Source of the DNA: Smittium culicis
Taxonomy: Eukaryota; Kickxellomycota; Harpellomycetes; Harpellales; Legeriomycetaceae
Direction of reading: 5' to 3'
DNA length: 11,177 nucleotides
Assembly (NCBI GenBank): GCA_001970855.1
Contig: LSSN01002404.1
Span: 1-11,177, forward strand
Position numbers and translations under genes: made by a program. Position 1 is the first letter of the stretch. Each line of letters opens with the position of its first letter. Of the stretch, positions 1-5,148 are shown piece after piece. The notes below the pieces were generated by a model, which saw only the letters and a list, made by a program, of their open reading frames with translations, made no database searches and had not been told where the DNA came from.

Positions 1-507
1 CGTATGGGCACATTCCGGACTGCCCAGCGCCTGTCGAACATGAAAATCGTCGACCAAAAATTCAAAAATTTTTGCCCCTGCTGCAACTTGTGTGTGCCTG
101 AAACGGTCGACCACATACTTCTGAGCTGCAGCCGGTGGCGAAATCACCGAACAACGACGATCGGCCGGTTCATACCGACGCCGATCCGCTCTGACGAAAA
201 AAATTTACTTTCGAATTTCAACGAAGCCCGGTTGGGGCTAGTTGGCAAACTCCTTGGGGGGGAGTCTAAACAATCTTTGAGCCAGCTTCGAGCTGGCACA
301 GCCGATCAAAATTTTGAGCTGGAAACAGCCAAATTTTTGAACGGCATCCGCGTGCCCAGAACACTTATACTGCAAAGTATAAGTGATTCACCAGCCTCCC
401 CTGAATCAAATCCCACTGGTTATATTGCAGCTAGAGCGGAGAAAGTTGATAAGATGTTAAACTATCTTTTTATATTTTTTTTTAGCTTTTTAAATGTTTT
501 ATATTAG
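1..507 (+). CDS. LINE ORF2 protein, C-terminal fragment (partial at the left edge)
   Basis: This is the end of a non-LTR retrotransposon ORF2. The frame is open back to base 1, so the ATG at 4 is probably internal and the reverse transcriptase domain lies outside the window. Near residues 24-42 there is a cysteine/histidine cluster, CPCC, then ETVDHILLSCSRW, which matches the C-terminal zinc-binding domain (zf-RVT type) found after the reverse transcriptase in many LINEs; that region is thought to help bind template RNA. The last 20 residues are hydrophobic and T-rich in DNA and may be read-through into the 3' UTR. GC content is clearly higher than in the flanking DNA, as expected of an inserted element. 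No poly(A) tail is visible downstream, so the 3' boundary is unknown. It lies on the opposite strand to the next LINE fragment and cannot be shown to belong to the same family. Confidence 0.75.
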   Translation, partial: RMGTFRTAQRLSNMKIVDQKFKNFCPCCNLCVPETVDHILLSCSRWRNHRTTTIGRFIPTPIRSDEKNLLSNFNEARLGLVGKLLGGESKQSLSQLRAGTADQNFELETAKFLNGIRVPRTLILQSISDSPASPESNPTGYIAARAEKVDKMLNYLFIFFFSFLNVLY

Positions 508-670
508 TTTTTTTTTTACTTTTTAATTTATCTTATTATTAATCTAAAGATATTCTTTTATTAGTTTATCAATAATTATTATACATCTAACTATTTATTA
601 GTAATTTTTAATGAATTCAATTATTTCAGATATTTTATTTTTCGTAACATAAATCTTCTTGTGTTATGCA

Positions 671-820
671 CTGAAACACTTTAGAACTTTATGGAACATT
701 ATGGTATACAGTGGAACCTAATAGAACATCATGTAATACAATGGAACCTTATGTAACACAAAAGAACATTTTAGAACATTTTAGAACATTTTGGAATACA
801 ATGGAATGTTATGAATTGAT
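671..820. repeat. Decayed minisatellite, 15 units of 10 bp
   Basis: Fifteen consecutive 10-base blocks share the consensus ATGGAACATT, for example atggaacatt at 691, atagaacatc at 721, atggaacctt at 741 and ttagaacatt at 771 and 781. The phase never slips over 150 bp; divergence is by substitution only. Alternate units often look more alike (ending in ataca or acaca, as at 701, 731, 751 and 791), which hints at a 20- or 30-bp higher-order unit. Two similar units recur out of phase at 846-865. Confidence 0.85.
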
Positions 821-843
821 ATCCATAGACTATTTCCAGTCGC

Positions 844-866
844 TTCTAGAACCTTTTAGAACATTT
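844..866. promoter_or_regulatory. Heat-shock-element-like string of alternating 5-bp units
   Basis: The string reads TTC (844-846), GAA (849-851), TTt (854-856), GAA (859-861), TTt (864-866), each starting exactly 5 bp after the last. Heat shock factor sites are alternating inverted nGAAn units; TTCnnGAA at 844-851 is a perfect dyad and the two further TT triplets miss the final C. No gene start is close by, so function is doubtful and the match may only reflect the nearby 10-bp repeat. Confidence 0.25.
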
Positions 867-1070
867 CATAATATTCTGCAAGCTATTATTTGAAAATTAT
901 AAATTCTTATATAATTATCTTTATTTAATAATATCATTTAGATTTTTCTTCAAAAGGATAAAAGGGTAACCTTTTTCCATCGTTCTGAAAGATATAAGTT
1001 ATTATTTATTTTATAATATTTATCCCACTAAATATAAATTATACATATAATATTAAATAATTAACGCTAT

Positions 1071-1130
1071 CTTAGTCTTAGTCATAGTCTTAGTCATATT
1101 CATAGTCATAGATTTAGTTTCAGTCTCAGT
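1071..1130. repeat. Hexamer tandem repeat, ten units
   Basis: Ten in-phase 6-base units with consensus C(A/T)TAGT, for example cttagt at 1071, 1077 and 1089 and catagt at 1083 and 1101, drifting to tttagt, ttcagt and ctcagt at the right. On the minus strand this reads as ACTAAG/ACTATG repeats and lies about 20 bp past the stop of the truncated LINE ORF2. It may be a simple-repeat tail of that element or a local microsatellite. Confidence 0.8.
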
Positions 1131-1152
1131 TCAACCTTAGCCATGTCTTTAC

Positions 1153-1761
1153 TCAACCCTTCGTGCCTAACACTAATAGTAGACCGGTGCCACCTTTGAC
1201 GTGATCGGCTTTTGCCTCTATACAGGTGTATCCTGGGATGCGGCAGCGGTAAGTTTTTTTTGTTAAAAATGTTTCTTGGAGTGCCAGGATATCGGGCTTA
1301 GCACTATCCGACTTTGAAAAATTCAGATAGTGCTCAAGTTCCTCTTTTACACTCTTTATGCCTCGAATATTGTAGGTCATAACTGTCAGAGTGCTGTTTT
1401 TTGCGCTATTTAATTTTTGATTTTTTTGGCCAGTTAAATAAGCGGATCGAAATTTTTTATTTTTTTCGCGCCTAATTTTCGCGCCCAGAGCTTTTTCAAT
1501 ATTATTTATTTCGGTTTTTGATAAGTTGATTTTTTGGTGGTCAATGGAGTGAATTTCGTGTCTCCATTGGCCGTTACGTTGTCTGATTTTTTTAACTGTA
1601 AACTGATGGTCTTTTAGGGTGCTATTTAGCACAATGTACCTTTTTACAGTATCTTTTTTGAGTTCTTGGATGTTGAGAACCAAGATTTTTTCGATATTTT
1701 TTCGGAGATTTTTTTTGAGATTTTGATATTTTATAATTTTTTTTGAAGTTTTTTGATTCAT
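1153..1761 (-). pseudogene. LINE ORF2, N-terminal part: truncated EEP endonuclease
   Basis: ORF2 of an L1-type LINE nicks target DNA and reverse transcribes the element RNA. This 202-residue remnant has a basic N-terminal extension of about 120 residues, then the first part of an exonuclease-endonuclease-phosphatase domain: MTYNIRG with Asn131, LALQET with the metal-binding Glu163, and KGGTGLLL at 189-196. The later catalytic Asp, Asn and His motifs and the whole reverse transcriptase are absent. The frame leaves the family pattern at about residue 198 (VLGTKG) and stops at once, so the truncation point is near 1150. The ATG at 1761 is 29 bases after the ORF1 stop, a normal ORF1/ORF2 arrangement for LINEs. 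The remnant cannot be catalytically active. Confidence 0.8.
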
Positions 1762-1790
1762 ATTGTATGTGTATTTTGATAATTATGACA

Positions 1791-2756
1791 TCAGTACTCT
1801 ATATCAGAGATTTCCTGATGTTCGGCGTCAGATCCAGGCTCTATAGCAGCTATATTGCTTCCTGGAGGCGCCTTATCTACATTTGATACGTAGTTACTAA
1901 ACGCTTGTTCTGATATTTGCCCCATCCTGGCTTTTGCTGCCATCAATGCGTGCGCTGATGGGGGGCTATACCCATCAGAATTGTTCATAGGGCTGAGATT
2001 CGGTGATATGAACTCTTTTTTGATCTCCATTGGGGAGCTCATATCGCTGTTCATCGAAATATCGGAGAAATCGTCACTATTAATAGTCGATTTAGTCGTG
2101 CGTTTGATCAAAGGTTGATTATTATCGTCAATACTACCATCAGATTCGGTATCATCACCTGATGATACTTTTTCAATAGGGCTGGATGGTATCTCATCTG
2201 CTGCTATAGAGCTAGCGGGGGGTTTTTTCAAGCCAACAGTGCCCCTCAGGCGGTTAATGGTGCTCGGTTTGGCCTTTACAGCTTCATCAGTGGTTGATAC
2301 TTTGGTATCATTGATGACTTTAGACTCCTCGACCGGCTTTATAAACAAAATTTTGCATTTAGTACTAGTTTTCGGATCATCATTTTTTATTATTAGCGCT
2401 GGTGGTGTTGAAACCGCAATCTTTGTCGGCTCAGGGAGTGAGAATTTAAGCGATGATTTCGCCATATCACTCATAAATTTCTTCTTGCTTGTGATATTTT
2501 TTAATGTCGGGCACTCCGACTTCCAGTGCCCATCCTTCTTACAGTAACTGCAAGCTTCCTTGCATCCTCTGTAGAAAATGTTTATGCGACCATCTTCGTG
2601 GTCAAGGAACAGTGGCAGTTCAATTTCTATTGTATTTTTTCTGAGTAGGACCTTCATACCATATGGTATATACTCATTTCTATTTTTATTGCACAAGGCG
2701 CTAATATCTTTGATTTTGCCTAGTGGTTTCAGCTGCTTTGTGACCAGCTCAATCAT
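1791..2756 (-). pseudogene. LINE ORF1 (gag-like), C-terminal part with CCHC zinc knuckle
   Basis: ORF1 proteins of many LINEs are RNA-binding nucleocapsid-like proteins that package the element RNA. This 321-residue frame has a gag-like region at about residues 1-65, a zinc knuckle C69-x2-C72-x4-H77-x4-C82, and a long low-complexity tail rich in Ser, Pro, Asp and Glu, probably disordered. Its ATG at 2756 overlaps the stop of the upstream ORF1 part as ATGA. The sequence does not look like a natural start: the reading frame continues sensibly upstream if one of two adjacent 11-bp repeats (2765-2786) is ignored, so this is the second half of one broken ORF1. Together with the upstream part, ORF1 would span about 530 codons. 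Confidence 0.75.
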
Positions 2757-3387
2757 TTTAGTGATTGAAATTTCCTTGAAATTTCTTTAAAGTTTGGGAT
2801 ATTTACGGTCATAATATCCTCTTCAATTTTTACGGTTTGGTATAGATCAATCTTCTGATCATCATAAGTCAATGTCTTAGACATAAGTTTGGTTGCGTCT
2901 TCTAGATTGTCAAGAGTTATATATGTGACATTTGCTCTATAGTCATCATATCTTGTGTATATACTGTTCCCTATAGCATTAAATACTACATCCAAGGCCT
3001 CGGGCACATCTCCCTTAAATTGGTCCCAGTCAATACCGATCTTTTGATCGGATCCTGCTACACAGAACCTTTTTAGGCAGCTCTGTTTTCCCCCAAAAAT
3101 AAGGTGTTTAAGGGATACAGCCCTATACTGGGACATGTCCAGCTTTGGCAGAATCTTAGTTTTTTTTTTATTAAGTTTACCGTTTTTTTGTTGATTTTGT
3201 TGATTTTATATATTTTTTGGAGTTTTTTGGTTTAAATATTGGGTATCCAACTTGGATTGATTGAATACGCTAGGAGAATTAACGTTTGTACTGGTTAGTT
3301 CTGCGTTTTAGCGTATTGGGGGTCATCACCCTCCACAGCGTCGCTAAATAAGGTTCTAGCACGTTTTACAGGCTGTCTAATGACCAT
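2753..3387 (-). pseudogene. LINE ORF1, N-terminal part with two lesions
   Basis: The true ORF1 start is the ATG at 3387, because MVIR(K/Q)PVKRARTLFSD is shared with the copy at 11062. In this copy the frame ends after 30 codons at a TAA (3295-3297). Comparison with the right copy suggests a net shift of +2 or -1 between 3300 and 3325. The resumed frame (beginning near TSTNVNSPSVFN) then meets an in-frame TAA at 3206-3208 and continues through a Lys/Asn/Gln-rich linker into MSQYRAVSLKHL, where an open stretch of 127 codons runs from 3136 to the stop at 2753. The product would have been the basic N-terminus and first RNA-binding part of ORF1. The ATG at 3136 is therefore internal, not a real start. 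Confidence 0.7.
2765..2786 (-). repeat. 11-bp tandem duplication inside ORF1
   Basis: On the + strand the units are ttgaaatttcc (2765-2775) and ttgaaatttct (2776-2786), identical at 10 of 11 positions and directly adjacent. An 11-bp gain shifts the frame; without it the two ORF1 halves are in one frame. Confidence 0.75.
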
Positions 3388-3793
3388 AGTTAATTAAATT
3401 GGTGTTTTTTTTGTGCTTTTATTTATTTTTTTTAGTTTTTTTGTGTAGGCTTTTTTTGTTTCGCAAATTATTCGAAATAATCAAATTCGTTAAATTTGGC
3501 GATTTGCGTACTTTTTTTTTTCGATTTGGCTAATTAAAACCGTGCACCAAACTTGGGCACTTACAATTTAATTGCAATAGTTAAACTTTGTCTAAAGAGA
3601 CCAAACTTATACCAAAATGTAGCTCTTGGCAAGGTCAACAAAGTTGTATTAGTAAGTTAAAGTCGATAGACTACGCGTTCTATGGTTATAGTCAATTTAT
3701 TTAGTAAGGGCGTAAAAAAAAAATGAATAGTAGATAAGAAATAAAATTTTATAGATTCTCTAATCCTATTGGCTTGCCCAAGAAAAACTTTTC
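3388..3793 (-). promoter_or_regulatory. LINE 5' UTR, left copy (inverted repeat partner of 10654-11061)
   Basis: About 406 bp that match, in inverted orientation and with scattered substitutions, the 408 bp at 10654-11061. LINE 5' UTRs usually carry an internal Pol II promoter, because the transcript must start at base 1 of the element; that role is inferred from the family. Two conserved hairpins lie within it: 3542-3560 and 3462-3508. Confidence 0.75.
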
Positions 3794-3910
3794 GGATGCT
3801 GGAGATGATGATTCCTTGTAAGTTTTCAAACTCTGCGTTGAGCGTTTGAACTTGGATTCTAAAAACTTGCTAACTCGGTTTCTAGTCTGATTGCTCTTGT
3901 TGGAATTCAT
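3749..3910 (-). other. Small open frame of 53 codons crossing the LINE 5' boundary
   Basis: From ATG at 3910 to TAA at 3749 there is a 53-codon frame, basic and Ser-rich (begins MNSNKSNQTRNR). Its first 39 codons lie outside the region shared with the second LINE copy; the last 14 (EKFFLGKPIGLENL) lie inside and are also open in the other copy with two amino acid changes. It could be a host gene start interrupted by the LINE, extra 5' sequence of the element itself, or chance. No known family is recognised. Confidence 0.3.
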
Positions 3911-4471
3911 TGTTTATATTAAAAGTATGTAGAGTTTATAGATTTATTAGATATTTTCTTTTAGAATTTATTTTTTAGAAGCTCGAAATGCAGCTTTAGA
4001 AATGGCTGAATATATCATGGAGGCGATGCTGATGTTTTTGTAGCTTTATTTATATCTTAATCTTTATTTGTCATATTGGATTAATATCTACCAATAAAGT
4101 GAAATGTAGCCTGTGAAGTCTCCACCACTAGTAGAGAGGACCTTCGGTCCCGAAGAATAGTCTAAACTATTCTAACGTAAGTGAAGAATAGTTAAACATA
4201 CTGGTAAAAAAAATTCAGAAAGTGAACCATTAAATTTTTATTATTTTGAGCTGTAGTGTTATTGGCTTAGATTTTTTTTTTTGACTATTTTTGCAAATAT
4301 GCACTTGATTTTGATTAGTTTTGCAATTGCCCAAAAATAAAAGTTTGAAATTCTACTAATAAAAAAAATTAAAAAAGGATAAAATACATTAAATAATCAG
4401 CCTATAGTATGATCGTAAATTGTTTATTGTTACATATAAAGTGATGTTACTGTTGTGTCTAGAAATTATTT
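3911..4471. other. AT-rich non-coding stretch with a hairpin cluster
   Basis: No gene is visible on either strand. A more GC-rich patch at about 4115-4200 contains two overlapping, mutually exclusive hairpins, GGACC-TTC-GGTCC (4138-4150) and CTTCG-GTCC-CGAAG (from 4142), followed at once by a perfect 7-bp stem GAATAGT-CTAA-ACTATTC (4155-4172). The tract gaagaatag occurs again at 4183-4191. The rest is A/T runs. On the minus strand TATAAATAAAG lies near 4044-4054, about 140 bp upstream of the small frame starting at 3910. Confidence 0.4.
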
Positions 4472-4487
4472 AACAAATGTGGATTAG
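4472..4487. repeat. Target-site duplication, left copy
   Basis: The 16-mer aacaaatgtggattag occurs here and again at 5133-5148, at the two ends of the poly(A)-tailed insertion. Confidence 0.9.
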
Positions 4488-4496
4488 CTCCTAAGA

Positions 4497-4567
4497 GTGA
4501 AATACCCTGCCATGATTTAGTGGCTTAAATAGTTTACTTTTCTAAGTGCACTATACTAAAATTTCAC
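4497..4567 (+). other. Predicted nested stem structure in the retrocopied RNA (5' domain)
   Basis: Nested complementary segments: GTGAAAT (4497-4503) with ATTTCAC (4561-4567); TTTAGT (4516-4521) with ACTAAA (4555-4560); ATAGT (4529-4533) with ACTAT (4550-4554); ACTT (4536-4539) with AAGT (4544-4547). The three outer 3' strands are contiguous (4550-4567), so a coaxial stem with 5'-side bulges is possible. This is read by eye, without an energy calculation. Confidence 0.45.
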
Positions 4568-4570
4568 ACA

Positions 4571-4610
4571 GCGTTGCACTATTCTTAGTCGGGGATAGTG
4601 AAGGCAACGC
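4571..4610 (+). other. Predicted strong hairpin in the retrocopied RNA
   Basis: GCGTTGC (4571-4577) pairs with GCAACGC (4604-4610). Directly inside it ACTAT (4578-4582) pairs with ATAGT (4595-4599), leaving a 12-base loop and a GAAG bulge on the 3' side. That is 12 base pairs with one bulge. Further stems lie downstream: GCACAG/CTGTGC (4678-4702), GAGCCTA/TAGGCTC (4793-4829), ATGACTG/CAGTCAT (4887-4910) and TGGG-ATCT/AGAT-CCCA (4933-4965). Confidence 0.5.
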
Positions 4611-5132
4611 CCAGCGATTCGGAGGACAGCGATTCCAGAGGAGGACCATCTAGAAACAGTAGGAACCGATTCGTTTAGCACAGTCTGAGACATTATCTGT
4701 GCACAAGCCCAGCGTTCGACAACATTACGGAACTCAGCCGTTTAGCAGCTTATTGTAGGAGAGCCAGGTCGATCATTCCCACGTTTGGGTAGGAGCCTAT
4801 TTTTTATTAATCCTGTTAGATGTAGGCTCTGACTAGGAGCTCAATGATATCAACGAATTCAATTTTGTTGGAACGAGCTTAATTCCATGACTGCTTGTGA
4901 CTCCAGTCATACAGCCTACTTGAAGCAATGCCTGGGTGGATCTTTCGGTTGGTAGATTGATCCCATTTCCCTTTAGGTACGCAGCCAGTAGACCGGCAGA
5001 GGAATTTATTAGTATTAGAATATTAGTTTTTTTATGCCTTGCACCGAATTTCTATTTTTTTATTTATTTACCGCGTATTTTCTATTATTGTTATCGTACC
5101 AATAAAATTCCGTGATAAAAAAAAAAAAAAAA

Positions 5133-5148
5133 AACAAATGTGGATTAG
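5133..5148. repeat. Target-site duplication, right copy
   Basis: Perfect copy of the 16-mer at 4472-4487; its first two A residues merge with the poly(A) tail. Confidence 0.9.

Larger units (their letters stand above)
508..1070. other. AT-rich non-coding stretch between two LINE fragments
   Basis: No gene is visible. The first 160 bases are T-rich and may be LINE 3' UTR. The middle holds a 10-bp tandem array (671-820) and a related short piece (846-875), annotated separately. Beyond 890 the sequence is AT-rich, with one perfect 6-bp hairpin (960-965 with 970-975). An open frame at 711-893 is a by-product of the tandem repeat. Confidence 0.6.
1131..3793 (-). mobile_element. Non-LTR retrotransposon (LINE), 3'-truncated and inactivated copy
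   Basis: The order on the minus strand is 5' UTR (3793-3388), ORF1 gag-like protein with a zinc knuckle (3387-1791), a short spacer, and the start of ORF2 with an EEP endonuclease domain (1761-1153). Everything after the first third of the endonuclease, including the reverse transcriptase, is missing. The 5' boundary near 3793 is set by where similarity to the second copy (from 10654) ends. Loss of the 3' end while the 5' end is kept is the reverse of ordinary 5' truncation during target-primed reverse transcription, so a later deletion or recombination, or a rearranged non-autonomous derivative, is inferred. The left boundary is approximate; the hexamer repeat at 1071-1130 could belong to it. 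The clade cannot be decided without the reverse transcriptase; Tad1-like elements are the natural fungal candidates. Confidence 0.8.
4488..5134 (+). mobile_element. Polyadenylated retrocopy or SINE-like element, non-coding, about 645 bp
   Basis: The insertion ends with AATAAA (5101-5106), 10 bases, then 18 A residues (5117-5134), and is flanked by a perfect 16-bp direct repeat. These are the hallmarks of target-primed reverse transcription of a polyadenylated RNA. The empty site reads attattt/aacaaatg, so the bottom strand was cut at TT/AAAT, the L1-type endonuclease preference. No useful ORF exists in any frame. The insert is noticeably richer in G and C than its surroundings. Internal T runs (4800-4805 and near 5026) argue against a Pol III transcript. 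Several perfect inverted repeats suggest a folded RNA. It could be a new SINE-like family, a retrocopied long non-coding RNA, a decayed mRNA pseudogene, or a 5'-truncated LINE 3' UTR. I do not recognise it as a tRNA, 5S, 7SL or snRNA derivative. Confidence 0.8.

Noticed and set aside
711..893. 60-codon open frame containing NRTSCNTMEPYV-like motifs
   Set aside because: It is translation of the 10-bp tandem array; the 30-bp super-period keeps stops out and makes quasi-repeats. There is no domain and no plausible promoter.
2239..2790. Plus-strand open frames at 2239-2547 and 2578-2790
   Set aside because: Both lie antisense to LINE ORF1, whose zinc knuckle and composition are convincing. The apparent hydrophobic protein is a reverse-strand shadow.
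1..3793. Single LINE insertion inverted by twin priming
   Set aside because: Twin priming gives diverging segments with the inverted 5' part upstream of the 3' part; here the sense strands converge.
4497..4548. Resemblance of AGTGAAATACC to a conserved large-subunit rRNA stretch
   Set aside because: The match lasts only about a dozen bases and the following sequence does not align with rRNA.
4600..4720. Hammerhead-type ribozyme core (CTGA and GAAA elements)
   Set aside because: CTGAGAC does not fit CUGANGA, and the three required stems cannot be arranged.
4700..4730. Pol III B-box-like GTTCGACAA in the retrocopy
   Set aside because: It lacks the conserved C at the end of the box, no matching A box lies at suitable distance, and internal T runs would terminate Pol III.
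4565..5115. A degenerate coding frame in the retrocopy, with a stretch LLILLDVGSD resembling a retropepsin active site
   Set aside because: The frame has seven stops in about 200 codons, close to chance, and no second supporting motif. Poly(A) and long target duplication do not fit an LTR element.
4488..5134. Solo LTR
   Set aside because: No TG...CA ends, the target duplication is 16 bp and not 4-6 bp, and a poly(A) tail is present.
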